From: Clostridia bacterium
GTDB taxonomy: Bacteria; Bacillota; Clostridia; Saccharofermentanales; Saccharofermentanaceae
DNA length: 45,196 nt
Direction: 5' to 3'
Assembly: GCA_024403775.1 (NCBI GenBank)
Contig: JAKSRE010000020.1
Coordinates: forward strand, 1 to 45,196
Made by a program: the position numbers and the translations under genes. The notes under the pieces were generated by a model. It made no database searches. It was not told where the DNA came from and saw only the letters and a program-made list of their open reading frames with translations. Shown in pieces: positions 1-7,997 of this stretch (positions are counted from its first letter, which is position 1; every line of letters begins with the position of its first letter).

Positions 1-236
1 ATATGAGTGATATGTTTTATGGTTGCTCGTCTTTGAACGAGTTGGATTTATCTTCTTTTAACACATCCAATGTAACAAATATGCGTGATATGTTTTCTGA
101 CTGTTCTTCATTGAGTGAGTTGGATTTATCTTCCTTCGATACATCCAATGTAACAAATATGAGTGATATGTTTTATGGTTGCTCGTCTTTGAACGAGTTG
201 GATTTATCTGCATTTAATACCAATAATGTAACAAAT
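1..236 (+). repeat. Tandem 78-bp (26-residue) LRR repeats
   Basis: Three consecutive in-frame units occupy about 3-80, 81-158 and 159-236. Units 1 and 3 are identical over 53 bases (1-53 and 157-209), offset 156 bases, while unit 2 differs at several positions. The array probably extends to the left of the window. Confidence 0.9.
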
Positions 237-1550
237 GTGGATTTTATGTTTGCTAATTCTACCAAGCTTTCTAAGATTTATGTAAATAATAATTGTAATA
301 TGTCAGAGGCTACATGTTGGCGTACGTTCAATAATTGTATTTCTCTTATTGGTGGAAATGGCACTAAATATGATAGCAGTCATGTTCATGGTTCTTACGC
401 AGTAATTGATACATCAGATTATCCAGGTTATTTTACAATGAAAAAATGTGAAGTAACATTTTCTTCTGGTTCTGGAGCAACTGGAACAGCACCAGAGGCG
501 CAATCTTATGAGGCATATTCAGAGATTTTATTACCAGAAAATACATTTACTTATACTGGATATAAATTTGCAGGCTGGTCAGATGGCAACAATACATATC
601 AGCCAATAGATAAATATAGTCTTAATAATAAAGATGTAACCTTTACTGCAGTATGGCAGGCTAATCCTACACCAACGGCCCAGCCAACACCAGTACCAAC
701 AGTTGTTGTTACTACTACTCCAACACCAAGTCCAGTGGTTCCAACCACAACAGTATCACCAACAAGCGTGCCAACTGTGGCTCCTTCAACTCCTGCTCCA
801 ACAGTAGCACCTGAACTTAACGTTGGTGACTTCGTTAACCGTTGCTATAGCGTAGCTCTTGGCCGTGATGCTGATAGTGAAGGATATAAATACTGGGTAG
901 ATAATCTTAATAATGGCGCAGCTTGTGGTGCTCAGGTTGGCTACGGATTTATCTTTAGTGCTGAATATATTAATAAGAATCGTTCTAACGAAGACTTTGT
1001 TAAGGATTTATATTCAATGTACTTTGACCGTGAACCTGATGAAGGTGGTTATAACTACTGGATGGATATGCTCGAGGATGGAGTATCTCGCGAGACAGTA
1101 TTTGCAGGTTTTGCAAATTCACTTGAGTTCTATAATCTCTGTACTAAGTATGGCGTAACGCAGGGACTTTATTTTGAAGGTGTAGATAATACACAGCAGG
1201 GAGGAATTAATTGCTTCGTAGCTAGACTTTATAAGGTATGCTTCAACAGACTTCCAGATATGGCAGGCCAGAATGGATGGGTATTAAAGCTTTATAATGG
1301 TGAAGTAACAGGTACAAGTTGCAGCTATGGATTTGTATTCTCTCCAGAGTTTATTGGAAAGAATCCAAGTAACGAAGAATTCGTTAACTACATGTATCAG
1401 GCATTCTTTGGAAGAGAGGCAGATGAAGCAGGATTTAACGCTTGGGTAAAAGTATTAAATGATGGTGGATCTTACGAGGATGTATTTAATGGCTTTACAG
1501 GATCAGCTGAGTTCTTTAACTTGTGTGCAAGTTACCAGATTATTCCTTAA
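3..1550 (+). CDS. BspA-like LRR surface protein with DUF4214 domains (5' partial)
   Basis: The reading frame is open at the left edge, so the signal peptide and N-terminus lie outside the window. The visible 515 residues begin with three 26-residue repeats of the BspA/DUF285 type (core M-x-D-M-F-x-x-C-S-S-L-x-E-L-D-L-S). An InlB/Listeria-Bacteroides-like segment follows at about 150-218 (F-A-G-W near 187, A-V-W-Q at the end), then a Pro/Thr/Val-rich linker at about 220-272, then about 240 residues of tandem DUF4214 units with the G-R-x-x-D-x-x-G-x-x-x-W signature. Such proteins are secreted or surface-bound in Lachnospiraceae; DUF4214 is often found in extracellular proteins but its job is unsettled. 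I infer an adhesin or matrix role. No catalytic domain is visible. An intrinsic terminator follows the stop, so the gene is not part of the ctsR operon. Confidence 0.85.
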   Translation: MSDMFYGCSSLNELDLSSFNTSNVTNMRDMFSDCSSLSELDLSSFDTSNVTNMSDMFYGCSSLNELDLSAFNTNNVTNVDFMFANSTKLSKIYVNNNCNMSEATCWRTFNNCISLIGGNGTKYDSSHVHGSYAVIDTSDYPGYFTMKKCEVTFSSGSGATGTAPEAQSYEAYSEILLPENTFTYTGYKFAGWSDGNNTYQPIDKYSLNNKDVTFTAVWQANPTPTAQPTPVPTVVVTTTPTPSPVVPTTTVSPTSVPTVAPSTPAPTVAPELNVGDFVNRCYSVALGRDADSEGYKYWVDNLNNGAACGAQVGYGFIFSAEYINKNRSNEDFVKDLYSMYFDREPDEGGYNYWMDMLEDGVSRETVFAGFANSLEFYNLCTKYGVTQGLYFEGVDNTQQGGINCFVARLYKVCFNRLPDMAGQNGWVLKLYNGEVTGTSCSYGFVFSPEFIGKNPSNEEFVNYMYQAFFGREADEAGFNAWVKVLNDGGSYEDVFNGFTGSAEFFNLCASYQIIP

Positions 1551-1577
1551 TAGTATTTATATTGAAGTAATTGTTAG

Positions 1578-1611
1578 ACGCCAGTCGCTGATAAGTGACT
1601 GGTGTTTTTTT
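1578..1611 (+). terminator. Intrinsic terminator after the LRR gene
   Basis: ACGCCAGTC (1578-1586) pairs with GACTGGTGT (1597-1605), nine pairs with one G-U, followed by a run of T to 1611. It lies 28 bases after the stop codon of the LRR protein. Confidence 0.85.
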
Positions 1612-1653
1612 ATAGACAGAATATGTGAAGGATAAGCTTTTCGAAGAAAATCA

Positions 1654-1731
1654 AAAAAAGTCAAAAATGCTATTGACTATTTTTGACTTTAATAGGATAA
1701 TCTAAATGTCAAAGATAATCAAAGTCAAATG
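1654..1731 (+). promoter_or_regulatory. ctsR promoter with CtsR-type operators
   Basis: TTGACT (1673-1678) and GATAAT (1696-1701) with a 17-base spacer form a sigma-A promoter. Copies of a GTCAAA-like heptad surround it. On the minus strand 1673-1690 reads as two tandem GTCAAA-type half-sites. On the plus strand TGTCAAA (1707-1713), ATCAAA and GTCAAA follow in succession to 1731, and another GTCAAA-like copy lies near 1660. The CtsR consensus is a tandem of GGTCAAA heptads; the match here is degenerate (the first G of GG is mostly not G), but placement over the promoter of ctsR itself supports autoregulation. Confidence 0.7.
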
Positions 1732-1766
1732 AATGTTGACGTTTATCAAAAAGGGTAGGTGTTTAT

Positions 1767-2228
1767 ATGGCTACAATGGTTGAATTAATTGAGATGATGA
1801 TTAATGAGATACTTGACCAGAATGATGGTGAGGCAAAGATTAATCGTTCTAATCTTGCAGAACAGGTAAGCTGTGTTCCGTCACAGATTACATACGTTGT
1901 AAAGACCAGATTTTCTTCTGGAAATGGATATGTAGTAGAGAGTAAGAGAGGTGGCGGAGGCCAGATTATTATTAAACGTGTTCGTCCGCTTACAAAGCAT
2001 GAATATCTGCAGCAGCTTGTTGACAGTATAGATTCAGGGCTTACTCAGCAGCAGGCGCGAGGGTATATAGAGAATGCTATAAGAGTTGGGGCACTTAATG
2101 TGCGTGAAGGTACTGCACTTATGGCCGCGGTATCTGACAATTCACTTGCCAAAGTAGATACAGATATTAAACCTTTGGTTCGAGCTGATATTTTAAAAAA
2201 CGCAATAGCAGGCTTTATGCTTAACTAG
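1767..2228 (+). CDS. ctsR: CtsR, heat-shock transcriptional repressor
   Basis: 153 residues, the normal CtsR length. An N-terminal winged helix-turn-helix (about 1-72) ends in the glycine-rich wing R-G-G-G-G-Q-I (about 61-67), the element that inserts in the operator minor groove; the C-terminal four-helix domain (about 75-153) is the part normally sensed by McsB/ClpC. CtsR represses clp genes until heat or protein stress. It is the first gene of a four-gene operon, with a putative operator cluster just upstream. In Bacillus the McsA/McsB pair controls CtsR, but here McsB looks inactive as a kinase, so CtsR is probably released by another route, such as its own glycine-wing thermosensing. Confidence 0.93.
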   Translation: MATMVELIEMMINEILDQNDGEAKINRSNLAEQVSCVPSQITYVVKTRFSSGNGYVVESKRGGGGQIIIKRVRPLTKHEYLQQLVDSIDSGLTQQQARGYIENAIRVGALNVREGTALMAAVSDNSLAKVDTDIKPLVRADILKNAIAGFMLN

Positions 2229-2242
2229 TAGGAGGGAGATAT

Positions 2243-2803
2243 ATGGACGGATTTTTTAATGAGAATGATAACAATGGTTTTTTCAGTATAAGCAGTATTT
2301 CTTTTGGAGATAACGTATACAGAACAGTTCGCTATTCAGCGACCCTAGTACCTGAACTTCAGATGCCAAACGAGAATTTAACCTGCCCAAGATGTGGAAC
2401 TACTATACATAATGTTCAGAAGACAAGAATGCTCGGTTGCCTTAATTGCTATACAGTATTTAATGGTCAGATTGGTAAACTTATTAAGCTTATTCAGCCT
2501 GATTCAACTTATGAGGGCAGAGGTATAAAGGAAGCTTCTGTTGAGATTGATACAGGAAGTGATGAAGTAACTATTAGTGATAATTCAGAAACTGTTGTTG
2601 AAGATAAGGAAGTTCCACTAGTTAAGGCAGAGACTGTACAGGCTGATAACAGTGAAGAGACAAGACTTGACAGATTAAGTAAAGCAGACCTTGGAATGCT
2701 GTCTGATGATGAGCTTATGAGTGGAATGAAGCTTGCTGCAAGTCACAAGGAGTATATTCTCGCAAATAAACTCAAAGAAGAACTTAATAGCAGAAAGGGT
2801 TAA
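2243..2803 (+). CDS. mcsA: McsA-like UVR/zinc-finger protein
   Basis: 186 residues, 14 bases after ctsR, with a strong RBS (AGGAGG). One zinc site is visible, C48-x2-C51 with C66-x2-C69. Bacillus McsA has two such sites, and the N-terminal one is replaced here by a Phe/Ser/Asn-rich stretch without cysteines. An acidic linker (about 95-145) follows, then a C-terminal UVR-type helical hairpin (about 148-186). McsA activates the McsB kinase and helps target substrates to ClpC. Loss of the first zinc site fits the decay seen in the next gene. The identification rests on position, the retained zinc site and the UVR end. Confidence 0.85.
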   Translation: MDGFFNENDNNGFFSISSISFGDNVYRTVRYSATLVPELQMPNENLTCPRCGTTIHNVQKTRMLGCLNCYTVFNGQIGKLIKLIQPDSTYEGRGIKEASVEIDTGSDEVTISDNSETVVEDKEVPLVKAETVQADNSEETRLDRLSKADLGMLSDDELMSGMKLAASHKEYILANKLKEELNSRKG

Positions 2804-2806
2804 TTT

Positions 2807-3829
2807 ATGGCAAACGTATCAACTAGACAAACAGACGTAATTCTTAATACTAAGGTCACGATTGCACGTAATCTGGAAGGATATAAGTTTCCTGTGAAGC
2901 TTGACACTAACGGGAAACAGGAGGTTATTGCCATAGTAGAAGATGCCCTTAATAAGTCTGATATCAAGTTTAATCGTGTTGAGATTAAGATTGATAAAAC
3001 TAATGATGAGCTCTATAGCAGAGGTATTACTTCAAGACATTTGTATTATGGTGATCCTAATGTTGCTTTATTTATTTCTGCTAGTAAAGATTTAAGTGTA
3101 TTAGTTAATGATGGTGAACATATCAAAATCTCATGTGTATCAGATGGAATTGATACTGCTTCATGTTTTGAGAAGGCTAATAATCTGGCAGCTTTTATCG
3201 AGAATAATCTTGGTATTGCATATGTTGAGAGTCTTGGCTTTCTGACATCAAATATTGAGAGAATAGGTCTTGCTTTAAATATCTCATATCTGGCAATCAT
3301 TCCAGGGCTAGTGGATAAAAATGGTATTGTGGCTTTAAGTAATACTTTCGAAGAGAATTACTGTAAGCTTACCCCAATTGAGCCAAAGAATAAGGATAAT
3401 CCGTTATATGTTCTTGAGACAAAGGCGACTTTGGGAATTGATGAAGCTACGCTTGTAAAGATGGCTGATAATCTCGTTCAGCAGTTTGCGGTAAGAGAGA
3501 GAAGAGCGAGATGTGAGTTTGTAAAAGGCGGAGAAGAGATGGTGGAAAAATACATAAATGAGTATTGCTGTCAGTTTGGTATGCTCAAATATGGAACACT
3601 TTTCTCCAGATCAAGAATGATTGATGCTTCAAGTATTTTCTATATTGTTCAGTCTGCTCATCCAATGGAGGGGGAACTTAACCTTACATGGGAACAACTG
3701 TCATCAATGGTTCGAGAATGCATTATGTCAATTCTTGGTTTTGGTTCAGATGAAATGGATGTAATTGAATGCCAGAGAACTATTGCCAAGCGTGTAAAAC
3801 GAATTATTGGCGTAGATTTGAAGGAGTAA
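2807..3829 (+). CDS. mcsB: McsB homologue, probably inactive arginine kinase
   Basis: 340 residues with the ATP:guanido phosphotransferase fold along its length, starting three bases after mcsA. Comparison with Bacillus McsB from memory: the nucleotide-binding S-S-R-I-R-L-A-R-N becomes N-T-K-V-T-I-A-R-N (14-22), losing both upstream arginines. The catalytic segment S-C-P-T-N-V-G-T-G-L-R is replaced by S-N-I-E-R-I-G-L-A-L-N (148-158), so the catalytic Cys is Asn149. N-E-E-D-H becomes N-D-G-E-H (101-105), losing the paired Glu. The frame is intact and under normal codon use, so it is not a simple pseudogene. I infer a pseudokinase kept as an adaptor or scaffold between McsA, CtsR and ClpC. Any kinase activity is doubtful. 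Confidence 0.85.
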   Translation: MANVSTRQTDVILNTKVTIARNLEGYKFPVKLDTNGKQEVIAIVEDALNKSDIKFNRVEIKIDKTNDELYSRGITSRHLYYGDPNVALFISASKDLSVLVNDGEHIKISCVSDGIDTASCFEKANNLAAFIENNLGIAYVESLGFLTSNIERIGLALNISYLAIIPGLVDKNGIVALSNTFEENYCKLTPIEPKNKDNPLYVLETKATLGIDEATLVKMADNLVQQFAVRERRARCEFVKGGEEMVEKYINEYCCQFGMLKYGTLFSRSRMIDASSIFYIVQSAHPMEGELNLTWEQLSSMVRECIMSILGFGSDEMDVIECQRTIAKRVKRIIGVDLKE

Positions 3830-3841
3830 AGGAGATAGATT

Positions 3842-6355
3842 ATGAAGTGTACAGAAAACGCAAGAAATGCTTTTATGGTTGCAGGTTCACTTGCACATTC
3901 AATTGATACTCATCACTTGGTTTTTGCTTTGATTGAATGCGATGAGCAGGTAAGAAAACTTGTTATTCCTCGTGGTATTACAAAGGTAAAAGTGCTCGAG
4001 GCAATTAAAGAGATTGATAAGACTACACCAGATTTTATTGCAGGTGAGCAGAACCGTGATGTAAAAGAGATTTTGGATAATGCTACCCGAGAGGTACGAA
4101 TGGTATTAAACGGTGTGGATGTTGAGATTAATCAGAGATTACATAAGCCAGCTTCTCCACTTGATATATTTGCAATTATGTGTACTCTTGGTAGTAAATG
4201 TGGCAATGGTTTCTCAATGCTTCTGGATATGGGCTTTGACATGAGAAAGGTCCGTGTTAAGTCAGAATTTGGACCTGAAGGCTTAAGTGGAATGGAGCAG
4301 TTCCCAGGGTTAGGTAATATCTTTGGAAGAATGGGCGCAAATATGAGAGGCATGAATCCTGAGGAAGGTGAAGGCAAGAGTAAAAAAGGTCTTGAGGCTT
4401 ATTCTAAGAATCTTACCCAGGCAGCGAAAGATGGTAAAATCGATCCTGTAATCGGACGTGATGATGAGATTCACAGAGTTATGCAGATTCTTGCACGAAG
4501 AACCAAGAATAACCCATGTCTTGTAGGTGATCCTGGTGTAGGTAAAACTGCAATCGCTGAAGGTCTTGCTCTTAAGATTGCTCAGAACGAAGTTCCTGAT
4601 ATTATTAAGGGAAAGCAGATTTATAGTCTTGATATTGCTTCTATGCTTGCTGGTTCAAAATACCGTGGTGAGTTTGAGGAGAGAATTAAAAATGTTCTTA
4701 AGGAAGCAACATCTAATCCAGACATCATTCTCTTTATTGATGAGATGCACTCATTGATTGGTGCAGGTGATAACGAAGGAACTTTGGATGCTGCAAATAT
4801 CTTAAAGCCGCTTCTTACCAAGAATGAACTTCAGATTTTTGGTGCAACAACTCTGGATGAATATAGTAAATATATTGAGAAGGATTCTGCACTTGAGAGA
4901 AGATTCCAGAAGGTTATGGTTAATGAGCCTTCTCCTGATGAGGCTGTCTTGATACTTAAGGGACTTCGCCCTAAGTATGAAGAGCATCACAAGATTAAGA
5001 TTACAGATGAGGCTATTGAGAAGGCAGTTTACCTTTCAACTCGTTACATAGCTGACAGATTCCTTCCAGATAAGGCAATTGACCTTATTGATGAAGCAGC
5101 TGCATGTAAGAGAATTAATTTTGAAGATAACAGCTCAGTAATTAAGAACAAGATAGCTAATCTCGTTACTCTTGAAGAGAAGGCAAGTCAGGAGTTTGAC
5201 TTCCTTCTTGCTAATGAATATAAGGAGAAGAGAGAAGCTTTGGAAGCTCAGTTAAATGACAGTCCTAAGGATGAGCAGGTAAAAGAATTAACTGTAGACG
5301 ATATTGCTGGAGTTCTTGCAAAGTGGACTGGTATCCCTGTATCAAAGATTACTTCAACAGAAGCTGAGAAACTTAAAGGCCTCGAGGATGAACTTCGTAA
5401 GAGAGTAATAGGTCAGGATGAGGCAGTTACTTCAATTGCCAAGGCAATAAGACGAAGCCGTCTTGGACTTAAAGATCCAAATCGTCCAGCAGGCTCATTT
5501 ATTTTCCTTGGTACTACTGGTGTTGGTAAGACAGAACTTGCAAAAGCACTTGCTGAAGTAGTATTTGGAAGTAAAGATGCACTCGTAAGAATTGATATGT
5601 CTGAGTATATGGAGAAGAATGATGTTAATAAACTCATTGGTGCTCCTCCAGGATATGTTGGATATGAAGAGGGCGGCCAGTTAACTGAGAAGATTCGTCG
5701 TAAGCCATATTCTGTGGTTTTGTTTGATGAGATTGAGAAGGCACATCCTGATATCTTTAATTCAATGCTCCAGATTCTTGACGACGGAAGACTTACAGAT
5801 GGTCAGGGCAGAGTAGTAGATTTTAAGAATACTATTATTATCATGACATCAAATATTGGTGCCAAGATGCTTACTTCTGATGCAAATAGAAGAATTGGTT
5901 TCTCAACCTTTACTGATGAGTCAGATAAAGATGAAGCAAGCCGTGAGAAGCTCTACGGTGGTAAGTCTTACGATGATGCCAAGACAGTGGTTATCGATGA
6001 ACTTAAAAAGACATTTACTCCAGAGTTTGTAAACAGACTTGATGAGATTGTATTCTTCCGCATGCTTGGTAAGGCTTCTCTTGTAAGTATTGTTGATCTT
6101 CTCCTTGCAGATTTGATAAAGAGAATCGAAGCACTTAATGTTAATGTTGAGATTACTGATAAGGCAAAGGAATTCCTTGCTGATAAGGGTTATGATCCAC
6201 AGTATGGAGCACGTCCTTTAAGAAGAACTATTCAGGCGCATGTTGAAGATAAGTTCTCAGAAGCACTTCTCGATGGTATCGTTAAGGCAGGTGATACTGC
6301 ACTCTTTGACGTATCTGAAGATGGAGAGAATCTTGTAGTAAATTGTAAAAAATAA
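3842..6355 (+). CDS. clpC: ClpC-type Hsp100 unfoldase
   Basis: 837 residues. The N-domain (about 1-140) is divergent. AAA1 has Walker A G-D-P-G-V-G-K-T (229-236) and Walker B L-F-I-D-E. A short middle domain (about 420-475) is of the ClpC kind. AAA2 has G-T-T-G-V-G-K-T and [10 protein letters not shown], with an I-G-F loop for ClpP docking. ClpC feeds unfolded proteins to ClpP. In Bacillus the two N-domain repeats each carry a G-T-E-H motif whose Glu binds phospho-arginine; here the first reads D-T-H-H (22-25) and the second S-P-L-D (about 105-108). Both glutamates are missing, matching the degenerate McsB. radA, often next in Firmicutes, does not follow. Confidence 0.93.
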   Translation: MKCTENARNAFMVAGSLAHSIDTHHLVFALIECDEQVRKLVIPRGITKVKVLEAIKEIDKTTPDFIAGEQNRDVKEILDNATREVRMVLNGVDVEINQRLHKPASPLDIFAIMCTLGSKCGNGFSMLLDMGFDMRKVRVKSEFGPEGLSGMEQFPGLGNIFGRMGANMRGMNPEEGEGKSKKGLEAYSKNLTQAAKDGKIDPVIGRDDEIHRVMQILARRTKNNPCLVGDPGVGKTAIAEGLALKIAQNEVPDIIKGKQIYSLDIASMLAGSKYRGEFEERIKNVLKEATSNPDIILFIDEMHSLIGAGDNEGTLDAANILKPLLTKNELQIFGATTLDEYSKYIEKDSALERRFQKVMVNEPSPDEAVLILKGLRPKYEEHHKIKITDEAIEKAVYLSTRYIADRFLPDKAIDLIDEAAACKRINFEDNSSVIKNKIANLVTLEEKASQEFDFLLANEYKEKREALEAQLNDSPKDEQVKELTVDDIAGVLAKWTGIPVSKITSTEAEKLKGLEDELRKRVIGQDEAVTSIAKAIRRSRLGLKDPNRPAGSFIFLGTTGVGKTELAKALAEVVFGSKDALVRIDMSEYMEKNDVNKLIGAPPGYVGYEEGGQLTEKIRRKPYSVVLFDEIEKAHPDIFNSMLQILDDGRLTDGQGRVVDFKNTIIIMTSNIGAKMLTSDANRRIGFSTFTDESDKDEASREKLYGGKSYDDAKTVVIDELKKTFTPEFVNRLDEIVFFRMLGKASLVSIVDLLLADLIKRIEALNVNVEITDKAKEFLADKGYDPQYGARPLRRTIQAHVEDKFSEALLDGIVKAGDTALFDVSEDGENLVVNCKK

Positions 6356-6371
6356 TTATTTTAAGTTTACT

Positions 6372-6400
6372 TTTAAAATTGTGTTTTAAAATGCTATACT
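6372..6400 (+). promoter_or_regulatory. Likely promoter of the acyltransferase gene
   Basis: An extended -10 (TGCTATACT, 6392-6400) lies 17 bases from a weak -35-like TTTAAA (6372-6377). It sits after clpC and before the leader hairpin at 6418-6451. The call depends mainly on the -10. Confidence 0.45.
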
Positions 6401-6417
6401 GTTAGAAATCTATTTAG

Positions 6418-6451
6418 TGTGGGCAGAGTCGGAAGTAAGACTCTGTCCACA
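6418..6451 (+). promoter_or_regulatory. 13-bp leader hairpin before the acyltransferase
   Basis: TGTGGGCAGAGTC (6418-6430) pairs fully, with one G-U, with GACTCTGTCCACA (6439-6451) around an 8-base loop. No T-run follows, so it is not an ordinary terminator. It would lie near the 5' end of the transcript from the 6395 -10 box. Role unknown; RNA stabilisation or an attenuator element are possible. Confidence 0.6.
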
Positions 6452-6482
6452 TATTCTTGTATGGTATGAGGTTTACATTTTT

Positions 6483-7838
6483 ATGGAAAATACTGGCTCA
6501 GAACTTGTAGTAAAAAAAGATACAAATAATAAACCAGCTAAGAAGACAAGAGAATATGACATTGGCTGTGTACCAGGTCATTTTTGGTATACCGTTGTTG
6601 GAGCCAATATGATTTGTCCAGTGGTTTCGCTTTTGGCAAATATTAAAGTAAAGCCTGATCAGGATTATCTTAAGGAAGAAGGACCAATTGTGGTTCTCGG
6701 TAATCATCCATCTTATCTTGATCCTATCATTATGGAGCGTCTTACACATGGTCGTCCTTTAAACTTCGTAACAGGAGAATTTTTGTTCAGATCAAAGGCG
6801 TGGAATCACATCTTTAAGAGTGGTGGTGCAATTCCAAAGAAGCAGTTTGTTGTTGATACATTAGCTGTTAAGTCCATGATGAAGGTTTTGAAGCGCAATG
6901 GTGTAATCGGTGTGTTCCCTGAAGGAACTCGTTTTATTGATGGTAAATCAATTGGATTTGATGACGGAATTGCAAAGCTTATTAAGAAGGTTAATGCTTC
7001 TATCTATGTAATGAGAACTCACGGGGCTTATCTTACATTCCCAAGATGGTCTAAAAGTGGTGGTCGCCGTGGCAAAATAACTGCAGAATTTGAATATAAG
7101 CTTAAGTCTTCTGAAGTTGAGAAGATGAGCGTTGAGGAAGTTCATCAGTTTATCCTTAAGGCCCTTGACTATAACGAGAATGACTATGCTCGTGAGAATA
7201 ATCCTTCTCATAAGAGTAGAGAGCTTGCTTCCGGACTTCAGAATGTTGCTTATGCTTGCCCACGCTGTAAGAGTGAATTTACAATGACTTATAATAAGAA
7301 GGCTGGAGGAGATATTATTACATGTTCTTCATGTGGTAATAAGGCAAAAATGCTTCCTTCTGGTTTGATTACCAAGGCGTCAGATGATGATGTCGTTTTT
7401 GATGATCTTCATAAGTGGACTAACTGGGAACGTGATTTGACTGATGAGCAGATATCAAAAGAAGATTTCTTATTTGAACTTGATGCTGAGCTTTATAAGG
7501 TTTTTGATCCTATTGATTTTGCTCATACTGGTAATGGTAAGATTTATATTACTGGTTCTCAGATTATTTATAAGGGAACAGATTGTCCATCATCAGAAGG
7601 AATTCCTTATCATAAAGGCAAGGTACGTAAAGGATATAAGGACAGAGTCTTAAAAGAGGATAGTGATCCTGTTGAGCATTGTTTTGAAATAAAAACCATG
7701 AAAGGCATTGTTGCAAAACTTGGAAAATGCTTTGAGATTTATGATTCCAAGGGTGAACTCTTCAGATTCCATGTAGAAGGAAATAAAGTATATAAGGTAT
7801 TACAGATAGTCTCACTTCATGGTAAAAAGCAGAATTAA
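6483..7838 (+). CDS. PlsC-like 1-acyl-glycerol-3-phosphate acyltransferase with zinc ribbon and C-terminal extension
   Basis: I chose the ATG at 6483; the frame stays open upstream to a GTG at 6417, but that start lies in the leader hairpin. 451 residues. The acyltransferase domain (about 30-235) has H75-P-S-Y-L-D80 (the HxxxxD motif) and F-P-E-G-T-R (145-150), which binds the glycerol phosphate. A zinc ribbon follows with C259-x2-C262 and C281-x2-C284. The C-terminal about 110 residues are beta-rich and look PH/GRAM-like, with F-E-I-Y and F-R-F-H strands and a final helix; this last assignment is a guess. Ordinary PlsC proteins are about 200-250 residues and lack both additions. Expected role: phosphatidic acid synthesis at the inner face of the membrane. 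Confidence 0.8.
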   Translation: MENTGSELVVKKDTNNKPAKKTREYDIGCVPGHFWYTVVGANMICPVVSLLANIKVKPDQDYLKEEGPIVVLGNHPSYLDPIIMERLTHGRPLNFVTGEFLFRSKAWNHIFKSGGAIPKKQFVVDTLAVKSMMKVLKRNGVIGVFPEGTRFIDGKSIGFDDGIAKLIKKVNASIYVMRTHGAYLTFPRWSKSGGRRGKITAEFEYKLKSSEVEKMSVEEVHQFILKALDYNENDYARENNPSHKSRELASGLQNVAYACPRCKSEFTMTYNKKAGGDIITCSSCGNKAKMLPSGLITKASDDDVVFDDLHKWTNWERDLTDEQISKEDFLFELDAELYKVFDPIDFAHTGNGKIYITGSQIIYKGTDCPSSEGIPYHKGKVRKGYKDRVLKEDSDPVEHCFEIKTMKGIVAKLGKCFEIYDSKGELFRFHVEGNKVYKVLQIVSLHGKKQN

Positions 7839-7856
7839 TAATTAGTAACAATTTGA

Positions 7857-7899
7857 AATGGCTCAAAATAGCGTATAATGTGTTTTGAGTCATTTTTTT
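7857..7899 (+). terminator. Intrinsic terminator after the acyltransferase gene
   Basis: AATGGCTCAAAA (from 7857) pairs with TTTTGAGTCATT (7883-7894), one G-U, and the T-run continues to 7899. It is placed 19 bases after the stop codon. Confidence 0.85.
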
Positions 7900-7997
7900 G
7901 TGGGATAATACTTATACTTTTTTTAATATTTTTTTGGTTTTATCTTTTAAGTGAATGATTATACTTCAAAAGAATTTTTTTTGTGAGGAGAATTAGG

